This document shows positions 1-7,552 of a DNA stretch of 9,634 nucleotides, in pieces (within the stretch, counting starts at the first letter, position 1; each line of letters opens with the position of its first letter). The stretch spans positions 1 to 9,634 of the forward strand of contig JAKQKF010000359.1 in the NCBI GenBank assembly GCA_029560815.1, in the 5' to 3' direction. The stretch comes from a bacterium. GTDB taxonomy: Bacteria > KSB1 > UBA2214. The position numbers and the translations under genes are program-made. The notes below the pieces were generated by a model. It had not been told where the DNA came from and searched no databases. It saw only the letters and a list, made by a program, of their open reading frames with translations.

Positions 1-308
1 GAGGCATCATTGGCGCCCGGCGCAAGGGTGATGGTGGAGGTGCGCCCGGTTACCGGATCGGGATCGGAGTCGAGGTTGTCGTCGCCCGCGTCGGCGGAGG
101 TGAAGCCATAGCCGGCGGGAGTGGAGAAGATCAGATAGTAGTCGCCTGGAACAAGATTCTCGAAGAGGTAGCGGCCGTCCGAGTTGGTCATAACCGTCCC
201 CGCCGGGAGCCCGTCAATCGTGAAGAGAGCGACGGACACGTCGGCCAGGCCGGGTTCGCCGGGATCCTGAATGCCATTGCGATTGAGGTCGTTCCAGACA
301 TAATCGCT
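1..308 (-). repeat. SdrD B-like domain, copy 2 (from codon 857, truncated by the window edge)
   Basis: This second copy has the same order of landmarks as copy 1: VWNDLNRNGIQD (860-871), GEPGL, SDGRYLF, PGDYYL, PAGY, LDSD and TGRT. The first twelve residues are identical between the copies, while the DNA differs at several third codon positions. This suggests an old duplication under protein-level selection rather than a fresh one. The sequence is lost at the window edge just after the TLAPG segment, near the expected end of the domain. Confidence 0.75.
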
Positions 309-2876
309 GAGGGATGCCCTGGGCCATTCGCCGAAGTAGTGGCTGGGGTCGGTATCGCTGACGCTCTGGCCGTTGTAGCGGCCAAAGGCCGTGCCGATGT
401 TCTGATACTGGCCGGCGGCAGCAACCCCGGCCGCCTGGAAAATCCAGATTTCGCCAGGTTCAAGCAGGTTGTCGCCGTCATCCCCGCTGAGATATTCCGG
501 CTGGACTCCGCTCTGATTGTCTGTGACCGTTACCCCGCTCAAGGGTACATCCCCGGGATTGGTGACGGTGTAGCTCCAGGTTACCGCATCGCCAACCGGT
601 ACTGAAGGCCCGGCCGGCAGATCAGCATCCATGCCATTGGTCGATTTCTCAAGATGAATATCCGGCACCAGGATGTAAAGTCCCGCATCCCAGCCGAGAT
701 CGATCTCGCCCGAAGTGAGGGTGGTCGCTGCTGTGCGTCCGGTGGCGGGATCGGCGTCGGAGTCGAGGCCGTCGTCGCCGCCCTGGTCAACGGCGCTCAA
801 GGCGTAGCCGGCAGGGGCGGTGAATTGCAGATAATAGTCGCCGGGCAGAAGATCAGAAAAGAGGTAGCGCCCGTCGGAGTCGGTGACCGTGCTGCCCGCG
901 AGGGTGCCGCCGGCGGTGTAGATGGCTACGGTTACATTGGGCAAGCCCGGCTCACCGGCGTCCTGGATGCCGTTGCGGTTGAGATCGTTCCAGACCTGGT
1001 CGCCGATATCCCCGGCCGGCTGGTTGTAGATAAAGCCGCAGCCATCCGCCGTGAAGGTATTGCCGCTGTTGGTGCCCTGGACCTCGGCACAGTTCTCGGT
1101 CACCCCGGCGGCTGCTGTGGCAGTCGGATAGATAGAGAAGGCGATGGTGATGGTCTGGTTGGGATTGAGGGTATAGTTGAGATCCCAAAAGAGGGTCAGC
1201 CCGGCGGCAACTGTGCCACTTTGGGCCGGCTCGACCTGCTGGGGGGGATTGCCATTGGAAAAGGAGACCACAGCCGAGCCGGTGACATAGTCCCAGCCCG
1301 GCGGCATGAAATCGCGCACCTTGATGCTGCCGACCAGATAGCTGTAGGTGGTCACGGTGAGGGTGAACTCGGCCGGATGACCCACAACGACGGTATCGAT
1401 GTTGACCCCCTTTTCGATACTTAGAACCTGGTCGACGAACTGCTCGGCCAGGGGGATCAGGGTATAGCCCAGATCGAGGGCCGGGCTGCCGGTGACGGTC
1501 GGGTCGCCGCTGATCTCGCCATAATTCATGGCGAGGGTGTCCGGACTCCAGATGCGCGCCCCGGTCATGTCCCGGTCGTTGGGATCGACGATACGCACCA
1601 CCTGCGGCCGCGAGGCGGTATAGGTGTTGTCCACCGTGCCGTTCTGGTCATAATCGACAAAGATGGTCGATGAATTACGGAAAGGCATAACAAAGACGGC
1701 GGAGTAGTTGTTGGTCTTGTTGAGATCCCCCGGGGCCCAACCGACCACATACTGGGTGCGGCAGTACTCCTTGGGGATAAAAATCAGCCCCCAGTCCCAG
1801 GAATCATAGCCGGTGCCGGCGATGCCGAAGCCCCAGAAGGTGCTGCTGCCGGTCAGATCAACCCCGTAATTGCGCGGGACATAGTGCCCGGTTTTGAGGG
1901 CGAACGAGGCGAGCTGCTTGGCCGCGATCGTAAAGCTGCCCGTGGTGCTGTCGCGGTAGGTGACTGTGATCGGCTGGCTGTTCGGGTTATAGAGATAGAG
2001 GTCGGTCCGAGAAGCCGGGGTTGAGCTTCGCGGCGGAAAACTGGTGACAGGGACTGCATAGCGACGTCCCCACAGGGCAGTCGGCAGCCCGGTGAAGCCG
2101 TTGATCTGGGAACTGGTGCCGGTCACCTCCAGAGCGGTGAGGAACTGGATCTGGACCGGCCAGGTCGCTGTCACACGCGTGCCCTTGCGGACATTGCGCA
2201 GATCGGTGTCGACAGCCGATTGGCCCTTGTTGAGAGTCCCCGAATAGATCACTGCATTATCAGGGCCGTAAATGGTGACTGCGTTGTTGTCCCGCGTTGA
2301 CTGCACCATCAGGACCACGCGCTCAAAATCCGCAAAGGGCTCGGAACGGTCATTCTGATAGAGGTCTGATCCCACCGGCATTTCAAAAGCGTTCGAAAGG
2401 GCCTGGATGGGCAGAATCTCGAACGCGAGGGCCATCACGGTGCCGGGATCCTCGGGCCAGCTGGCGCGGGAGACAAAAGCAGGTCCGCCGATCACCGTGA
2501 TCCGGTCCCCGCCGTCATAGTAGGTGGAGGTGCCGCGCGGATTGGCCGGGATGTTGCCCGACTCGAAGACCTTGTACTGTCCGGTGTTGAGGGTATAGGT
2601 CTCGTCCGGTGTGCCGTAGCCGTTCTCCCAGTGGTCATAGTTGATGATCGTGCCGTCTGTGCTGGCCGTCACGCTGATGACACAGTGCATGGTGTTGCCT
2701 ACTGCCGGATCATTGTCGAGATAGACGTAATGACTGCGCAGCAGGGCCTCCTGACCTGGTATCAGGTATTCCTGAAAACCCGAAGTCCCGGAATAACCAG
2801 GCAGTGCAATGCAAAACAGCCATGCGATGAGAAACAGAATCCCCTTCTCCTTCAAACTTGCCTGATACCTGTTCAT
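1..2876 (-). CDS. Large secreted modular surface protein (IgGFc-binding-like N-terminus, DUF11-like and SdrD B-like domains), 3' end outside window
   Basis: An open frame runs without a stop from the ATG at 2876-2874 to the left edge, giving 958 complete codons. AGGAG at 2890-2886 on the minus strand sits 9 nt before this ATG and supports the start. Residues 1-33 look like a Sec signal peptide: KEK in the n-region, then a hydrophobic stretch ILFLIAWLFCIALPG, with no lipobox. Residues ~36-480 form an N-terminal region with NYDHWENGY (79-87) and GGDRITVIGGPAFVSRASWP (122-141). I recall both motifs from bacterial IgGFc-binding-like surface proteins. A DUF11-like beta module starts near 483 (VLSIEKG) and ends near 618. 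SdrD B-like domains start at 622 and 857, each with VWNDLNRNGIQD followed by a GEPGL turn, a probable calcium loop. A second DUF11/DUF7507-like module lies between them (~738-850). The role is probably extracellular: adhesion, a stalk or matrix. The anchor or secretion signal would be at the unseen C-terminus. It is monocistronic at its 5' end. Confidence 0.9.
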   Translation of the reverse strand, partial: MNRYQASLKEKGILFLIAWLFCIALPGYSGTSGFQEYLIPGQEALLRSHYVYLDNDPAVGNTMHCVISVTASTDGTIINYDHWENGYGTPDETYTLNTGQYKVFESGNIPANPRGTSTYYDGGDRITVIGGPAFVSRASWPEDPGTVMALAFEILPIQALSNAFEMPVGSDLYQNDRSEPFADFERVVLMVQSTRDNNAVTIYGPDNAVIYSGTLNKGQSAVDTDLRNVRKGTRVTATWPVQIQFLTALEVTGTSSQINGFTGLPTALWGRRYAVPVTSFPPRSSTPASRTDLYLYNPNSQPITVTYRDSTTGSFTIAAKQLASFALKTGHYVPRNYGVDLTGSSTFWGFGIAGTGYDSWDWGLIFIPKEYCRTQYVVGWAPGDLNKTNNYSAVFVMPFRNSSTIFVDYDQNGTVDNTYTASRPQVVRIVDPNDRDMTGARIWSPDTLAMNYGEISGDPTVTGSPALDLGYTLIPLAEQFVDQVLSIEKGVNIDTVVVGHPAEFTLTVTTYSYLVGSIKVRDFMPPGWDYVTGSAVVSFSNGNPPQQVEPAQSGTVAAGLTLFWDLNYTLNPNQTITIAFSIYPTATAAAGVTENCAEVQGTNSGNTFTADGCGFIYNQPAGDIGDQVWNDLNRNGIQDAGEPGLPNVTVAIYTAGGTLAGSTVTDSDGRYLFSDLLPGDYYLQFTAPAGYALSAVDQGGDDGLDSDADPATGRTAATTLTSGEIDLGWDAGLYILVPDIHLEKSTNGMDADLPAGPSVPVGDAVTWSYTVTNPGDVPLSGVTVTDNQSGVQPEYLSGDDGDNLLEPGEIWIFQAAGVAAAGQYQNIGTAFGRYNGQSVSDTDPSHYFGEWPRASLSDYVWNDLNRNGIQDPGEPGLADVSVALFTIDGLPAGTVMTNSDGRYLFENLVPGDYYLIFSTPAGYGFTSADAGDDNLDSDPDPVTGRTSTITLAPGANDA
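675..1013 (-). repeat. SdrD B-like domain, copy 1 (codons 622-734 of the surface protein)
   Basis: This is the first copy of a domain that recurs 696 bp (232 codons) further along the same reading frame. Shared landmarks are VWNDLNRNGIQD (628-639), GEPGL (641-645), SDGRYLF (667-673), PGDYYL (678-683), PAGY (688-691), then LDSD and TGRT. The DxNxxGxxD pattern followed by GE resembles the calcium-binding loop of staphylococcal Sdr B domains. The calcium role is inferred from the family. Confidence 0.8.
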
Positions 2877-2959
2877 TTTACCTCTCTCCTGGTCAGTGAC
2901 TGTGGCGCGGAGTAAACAGTTCCGGTTGACTGGTTTAATAACTGAAATATTTAATTGAC

Positions 2960-2973
2960 TGATAATATTATCA
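2960..2973. promoter_or_regulatory. Perfect 14-bp palindrome overlapping the -10 box, candidate operator
   Basis: TGATAATATTATCA reads the same on both strands. It covers the candidate -10 hexamer of the surface protein gene, a classic repressor position. Its half-site TGATAAT equals the half of the Fur 7-1-7 box (TGATAAT, one base, ATTATCA), but the central base is missing. A Fur-family or other repressor is therefore possible but not shown. AT-rich promoters yield short palindromes by chance, so confidence is modest. Confidence 0.35.
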
Positions 2974-2994
2974 TTACAATAGCTAAACCTTCAA
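2967..2994 (-). promoter_or_regulatory. Candidate sigma-70 promoter of the surface protein gene
   Basis: On the minus strand, TTGAAG (2994-2989, 4 of 6 to consensus) is followed after 16 bp by GATAAT (2972-2967, 5 of 6). Transcription would start near 2960, giving a leader of about 84 nt before the ATG. The stretch is strikingly AT-rich for this genome and lies just downstream of the previous operon's terminator, where a new promoter is needed. The assignment rests on hexamer matching only. Confidence 0.45.
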
Positions 2995-3030
2995 TCGAAT
3001 TCACATAATGCAAGGGGTATGCCAGAAGAC

Positions 3031-3080
3031 AAAAAAAGCCCGGGCCGGTGAAAGAATATTCCTTCACCATAGCCCGGGCT
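3031..3080 (-). terminator. Rho-independent terminator of the efflux operon
   Basis: Read on the minus strand, AGCCCGGGC (3037-3045) pairs perfectly with 3072-3080. After a small internal loop, GGTGAA (3047-3052) pairs with 3063-3068, and GAATATTC at 3054-3061 can extend the top. A run of seven U follows the stem on the minus strand (A at 3031-3037 on the plus strand). There is no T-run on the other side, so it works in one direction. The hairpin starts 25 nt past the stop codon of the outer-membrane factor gene. Confidence 0.92.
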
Positions 3081-3105
3081 CATGCTACCCGTACGTCAAT
3101 GGAAA

Positions 3106-4467
3106 TCAGAGCGAAGCGGCGGACCTCCCGGTCACCCGCAGATAGCGGCACTTTTTGATGCAGTAATCGGAGCGCGCCTCGGTCAGCTCATCCCGGCTCT
3201 TCTGCAGCAAGGCCTGGGCCTCGAGCAGGTCGGATAGGGCAGTCAGGCCGTTCCGGCGACTCTCCTCATTGACGCGCAGATTTTCCTCCGCCTGAGCAAC
3301 GGCCTCTTCGCTAAGCAGCACCCGTTTCCAGCCGTCGGTCACTTCCTGCCACGCCTGTTCCATCTCGAGCAGGAGGAGTTCCGCATTGTTCCGGAGTTCG
3401 TTCTCCGCGATCTTTTCCCGGAGGCGGCGCTCCTCGAGTTCTGCGCTGCCGCCGATCCAGCCCGAAAGGGGTATCGACAGCGAGCCGTAAACGAGACCCA
3501 GAGTGCGCCGCGGTCCTTCATCGAGCTTTACCACCATGGTACGCGCGCCGATGCCGGCCTGCGGCAGCAGTTCGCCCCGTTTCAGCGCTGTCTGCAGCTT
3601 CGCCGCCCGGACCGATTTTTCGAGCAGGGCATATTCCTGCCGCTGTTTGAGGACACTCTGCGGATCAACATAGCAGCTCTGCGGCGCGCCGGCTGACGAC
3701 CAGTCTCCGGCCAGGACCAGGGTCGAATCCCGGGGGATGCCGATCTGCTGGCAGAGCGACATGGCCGCCAGCTTGTGCCCATTCTCGAGCCGGGAGCGGT
3801 TGAGACGCACTTCGCTGCGCTTGAGGTTGACCTTGAGCAGATCATTGCGCATGACCAGGCCGGCCGCGAGGGCGGTCCCGACCTCTTCCGCCAGCCGATC
3901 GAGAAGGGTCTCATAGCTGCGCAGGGTGGCCCGTTTTTCATCGAGGGAGAGCGTCCGGTAGAAGAGTTCGCTGGTGGCGAGGAGGATTTCATCGCGGGTC
4001 ATCCGGCTCCGGTCACGCGCGGCATCCCGCCCCAGCGCGGCCAGGCGGCTGCCGTTGACGATCCGTCCGCCGGCATAGAGGGGCTGAATGATGTCCAGGT
4101 AACCGACCTGACCTTTGCCGAGCAGGCTGGTCTCTCCCCCGGGGAAGTAGGCGAAACTGGCGGGATGGAGCAGGTTGGCGGGATTGCCGTCATAAACCGG
4201 CAGATCTCCGCCGGGGGTTCTCAGTTCGAAGAGCGCCCGGCTGGCGTCGAAATAGAGGCCGCCGGCGCTGATGTCGGGAAAGTAGCGGGTGGCCGCCGCC
4301 AGGCGGATCCGCTCCGCCGCCTCCGCTTCGAGCCGGCTGTTCATGATGCCGGCGTTGTTCTCCAGGGCGAGGCGGAGACTCTCTTCGAGAGTGAGAAGGC
4401 GCTGGGCGCCGGCCGACTCCGCGAAGAGCAAAACGGCCAGCCCGGCATAAAGGATCGATCGTTTCAT
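3106..4467 (-). CDS. TolC-family outer-membrane efflux channel
   Basis: This 453-residue protein is the outer-membrane exit duct of the RND pump encoded just upstream. Residues 1-21 are a signal peptide ending SAGA, with cleavage expected before Q22. The mature part starts with LTLEESLRLALENN (25-38), the typical opening of an OEP domain. The two OEP repeats show QPLYAGGRI (128-136) and SIPLSGWIGG (331-340), the beta-strand to helix turns of TolC proteins. Long charged helices follow (~143-235 and ~342-440), and the end carries the conserved GLTALSDLLEAQ stretch (407-418). There is no lipobox, unlike many NodT/OprM channels. Its ATG overlaps the TGA of the permease gene (ATGA), implying translational coupling; a weak GGAAAG lies upstream. 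Four cysteines (239, 265, 436, 440) are unusual for this family and could form disulfides. The stop is followed by a strong terminator, so it is the last gene of the operon. Confidence 0.93.
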   Translation of the reverse strand: MKRSILYAGLAVLLFAESAGAQRLLTLEESLRLALENNAGIMNSRLEAEAAERIRLAAATRYFPDISAGGLYFDASRALFELRTPGGDLPVYDGNPANLLHPASFAYFPGGETSLLGKGQVGYLDIIQPLYAGGRIVNGSRLAALGRDAARDRSRMTRDEILLATSELFYRTLSLDEKRATLRSYETLLDRLAEEVGTALAAGLVMRNDLLKVNLKRSEVRLNRSRLENGHKLAAMSLCQQIGIPRDSTLVLAGDWSSAGAPQSCYVDPQSVLKQRQEYALLEKSVRAAKLQTALKRGELLPQAGIGARTMVVKLDEGPRRTLGLVYGSLSIPLSGWIGGSAELEERRLREKIAENELRNNAELLLLEMEQAWQEVTDGWKRVLLSEEAVAQAEENLRVNEESRRNGLTALSDLLEAQALLQKSRDELTEARSDYCIKKCRYLRVTGRSAASL

Positions 4468-7400
4468 GAGTGCACGCTTTCCAGGTTGCGGTGAAAATAG
4501 TAATAGAGCACGGGCATGACCAGCAGCGAGAGGGCCAAAGCGAAGACCAGCCCGGAACAGATGGCGGCGGCCGGAGGCCCCCAGAGCGTCGATCCGCTCA
4601 GGATCATCGGAATGACGCCTACCGCAGCGGCAGCCGAAGTGAGAAAGATCGGCCGCATCCTGCGCTTGCCGGCGGCCATAGCCGCCTCCTCGGCGGAGAA
4701 CCCTTCAGCCCGCAGTTCGTCGGCATAGGTGACCAGGATGACGCCATTGCGCACAACGATGCCCATCAGGCCGATCACCCCCACAAAGGCGGTGACACCG
4801 AAGGGGTAGCCGGTGAGGAATACCCCCACTGCGGCGCCGAAGACGCTGAGGGGAAGGGTCATCATGATCAGCAGCGCCGATCTGGCACGCTTGTACTGCA
4901 CCATCAGGATCAGAAAGATCAGGATGATGCTGGTGGCCAGGGACCAGTAAAAGGGGGTCATATTCTCCCTGGTATCCTGATAGTCGCCGCCGTATTCGAT
5001 CGAGACCCCTTCCGGCAGCACTATCCGGTCGACCAGAGGTTGGAGCTCTTTCTGGACAGCGGAGGAGTAGTGACGGCGGTTGACTTCGCAGCGCACGGTC
5101 AGGGTGCGCACTCCGTTTCGGCGCACAATTTCGGCTTCGCTCCAGCCCGGTTTCAGATCGGCAATCTGGCGCACGGGCACTGAAGCGGCGAGCAGCGGTG
5201 AGGTGACATGCTGGTCGAGGATATCGTCCGGAGAGGATTTGACCTTCTTGTCCACCTTGAGCTTGACGGCAACCGGATAGTCGTTCTCCCAGATTGTAGT
5301 GACGGGGAAGCCGCCGGTGCCGGTCATCAGGGAATAGCCGAGCAGAGTGTTCGAGTAGCCCAGGCGGGCGGCCTCGTCCCCTTTGAGAACCAGCTCTGCG
5401 GTCGGCAGCGGCTGGCCGAAATCGGTGCGGATGAATTCCGTCCCTTGTATCGAGCGCATGATCGCCGCCACCTCCGCAGCTGTCCGCTTGAGTACGGGGA
5501 TCTCATCGCCCGAGATGCGCACCTCGATCGGGGATTTCTGGACATCGAAGGCGATCTGTTTCCACTTGATATCGGCGTTGGGAAAGCGGTTATAGAGTTT
5601 CTCGCTGTACTCATCCAGCACCTCGATGGTCGCCTTGTTCGAGCTGGTCAGGACCACCATCTGGCCGTAGTGGCGGGCCGGATAATTGGGCGAATAGAGG
5701 CTGTGAAAGCGCGGCGAACTGGTGCCGACGAAAGAAGTGACCACCTCGATGCGCTCATCGCCGGAGAGGATCTCCTCCAGTTCCTTCATCACAGCGTCGG
5801 TCTGACGCAGGGAGCTGCCGGGCGGCAAAAAGATCTCCACTGCGAACTGGTTGCGCTCGATCTTGGGAAAGGACTGCTGCGGAATGGTGGCCAACAGGAG
5901 CAGCCCGGCGGCCAGCGAGGCGGCGCCGGTGGCGACGACCATTTTTTTATGCCGGAAGGCCTTGTCGACCACCCCGTTGTAAAAGGACTGCATGCGGTCG
6001 AGAAAGGTACGGCCGCCGCGTCTGGTCCTGCGCCCGCTGACCCCGGTCTTGATCAAATGAAAACTCACCAGGGGGATGACAGTGACGGCGACCAAAAGGG
6101 AGACCATCAGGGCGAAGGTGATGGTCAGGGGGAGCGAGCGCAGAAAATCACCGCCTGTGCCGGTCATAAAGAAGGGCATGGGGAGAAAGCAGGAGATGAT
6201 GACCAAAGTGGCGGAGAGGACCGAGCTGAAGAGCTCGGTCACCGACCGGGAGCCCGCCTCGAAGGGAGGCATGCCGTGGTCGAGCTTTTCGATATAGTTG
6301 TCGATCACCACCATGGCGTCGTCGACGGTGATGCCGAGGACGAGAATGAGGCCGGCCAGCGAGACCGTCTGCAGGTCGAGGCCCCAGATCCACATGATCC
6401 CCAGCGCCGTGAAAATGGAGGCCGGGATCGAAAGGGCGGCGATGCGCGCCACCCGCCCCGGCAGCAGCAGCAGAGTAACGGCAATGACCGAGAGCATCGA
6501 GATGCCGAACTCCTTGAGGAAATTGCCTACCGATTTGGCGACCACATAGGGGATGTTGGAGATGGTGGTGATCTCTACATCCGGCGGCAAGCCGGCGGCA
6601 AAGGCCCTGGTCACCTCCCCCACCTCGCGGCCGAAGGCGACGATGTTCTTGCCCGGCTGCGCCTCCAGGGAGACGATCAGACACTTGACACCGTTGACAC
6701 GGATGGCGGCGTCCGGCTCTTCATATTCGCGCACAACCCTTGCGACATCCTTGACGCGCAGGACCGTCCCCCGGAGGTCCGACCAGACGATCTGACCGGC
6801 CACATCCATCTCGCTGGCCAGGCTGGAGGAGATGTGGATCGGCCGGGTGAGCTCGCCGTCGTCGATCTGGCCGGCGTAGGTGACCGAACCGGGCGGCTTG
6901 AGGGCGGCGAGCACCTGCAGGGGCTTGATGCCGTAGCGGGCCAGCCTGGCGTCGTCCAGATAGACGCTGATCTGCTCCCGCTGCTGGCCGTAGCGCTTGA
7001 CCCGCGAAATCGACGGCACCCGCCGTACGCCGCTCTCATATTCCTTGACAAAGGCCTCGAGCTCCTTGTAACTGCGGCTCTCCGAGCTCACTGCCAGCAG
7101 CAGCGCCGAGGTGTTGCCGAAATCGTTGTCCGCCGTCAGGGAGAGCACACCGGAGGGCAGCTCATTCCTGAGGCTGTTGAGACCGTGCTGAAGTTTGAGC
7201 CAGAAATCGGCCAGCTCTTCCTCGGTGCCGTCGACGAAGAGGTAGATGGCCATGACGTTCTCCCGGGAAATGGAGTAGGTCTTGGCGCGATTGACCGGTT
7301 TGTACTGGAAAAGATGCTGCTCCACACGGGCGGTGAGCTGGGTCTCAACCTCCTCCGAGGAGGCGCCGGGATAGATGCCGATCACGATGCCGAGGGGCAT

Positions 7401-7538
7401 GCGGAACTGCGGATACTCGTCGCGGGGCATCAGCACCAGGGCGGCGACGCCGATGAGGACGGCGATAACCACAATGAGATAGATCACCTGCTCATAGTGC
7501 AGCAGAAAACCGATCAGGGAGCCTTTTTCCTTGTTCAT
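4464..7538 (-). CDS. RND efflux permease (AcrB/HAE1-like inner-membrane proton antiporter)
   Basis: This 1024-residue protein has the standard RND plan. TM1 is at ~15-36, followed by a large periplasmic loop; TM2-6 span ~343-496, TM7 ~532-552, a second periplasmic loop follows, and TM8-12 span ~866-1014. It should use the proton gradient to drive hydrophobic or amphiphilic compounds out through the adaptor and the TolC-like channel. The proton-relay pair in TM4 is intact: LGITVDDAMVVIDN, with D406 and D407 matching AcrB D407/D408. R960 and T967 match AcrB R971 and T978. The position of AcrB K940 is arginine here (R930 in GIVVRNGVIL). The pattern is that of a drug pump, not a CzcA metal pump, though the exact substrate cannot be read. 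The MPRDEYPQF and VYPGAS-like opening (37-60) recalls pumps from Bacteroidetes and relatives. The start has a strong SD (GGGGGAGAAG) 14 bp after the adaptor gene, and the stop overlaps the channel gene. Confidence 0.95.
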   Translation of the reverse strand: MNKEKGSLIGFLLHYEQVIYLIVVIAVLIGVAALVLMPRDEYPQFRMPLGIVIGIYPGASSEEVETQLTARVEQHLFQYKPVNRAKTYSISRENVMAIYLFVDGTEEELADFWLKLQHGLNSLRNELPSGVLSLTADNDFGNTSALLLAVSSESRSYKELEAFVKEYESGVRRVPSISRVKRYGQQREQISVYLDDARLARYGIKPLQVLAALKPPGSVTYAGQIDDGELTRPIHISSSLASEMDVAGQIVWSDLRGTVLRVKDVARVVREYEEPDAAIRVNGVKCLIVSLEAQPGKNIVAFGREVGEVTRAFAAGLPPDVEITTISNIPYVVAKSVGNFLKEFGISMLSVIAVTLLLLPGRVARIAALSIPASIFTALGIMWIWGLDLQTVSLAGLILVLGITVDDAMVVIDNYIEKLDHGMPPFEAGSRSVTELFSSVLSATLVIISCFLPMPFFMTGTGGDFLRSLPLTITFALMVSLLVAVTVIPLVSFHLIKTGVSGRRTRRGGRTFLDRMQSFYNGVVDKAFRHKKMVVATGAASLAAGLLLLATIPQQSFPKIERNQFAVEIFLPPGSSLRQTDAVMKELEEILSGDERIEVVTSFVGTSSPRFHSLYSPNYPARHYGQMVVLTSSNKATIEVLDEYSEKLYNRFPNADIKWKQIAFDVQKSPIEVRISGDEIPVLKRTAAEVAAIMRSIQGTEFIRTDFGQPLPTAELVLKGDEAARLGYSNTLLGYSLMTGTGGFPVTTIWENDYPVAVKLKVDKKVKSSPDDILDQHVTSPLLAASVPVRQIADLKPGWSEAEIVRRNGVRTLTVRCEVNRRHYSSAVQKELQPLVDRIVLPEGVSIEYGGDYQDTRENMTPFYWSLATSIILIFLILMVQYKRARSALLIMMTLPLSVFGAAVGVFLTGYPFGVTAFVGVIGLMGIVVRNGVILVTYADELRAEGFSAEEAAMAAGKRRMRPIFLTSAAAAVGVIPMILSGSTLWGPPAAAICSGLVFALALSLLVMPVLYYYFHRNLESVHS

Positions 7539-7552
7539 CTCTTCTCCCCCGT

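Noticed and set aside
654..1424. A 256-codon plus-strand frame opposite the surface protein
   Set aside because: The minus-strand frame here encodes recognisable SdrD B and DUF11 modules, while the plus-strand product is glycine/valine-rich with no known pattern and no Shine-Dalgarno. It is an antisense shadow.
3018..3050. A short plus-strand frame starting at ATG 3018
   Set aside because: It has only about ten codons, stops within the terminator hairpin, and has no sign of being translated.
3775..4494. A 239-codon plus-strand frame opposite the TolC-family gene
   Set aside because: It is antisense to a full-length TolC-type gene and has no domain features.
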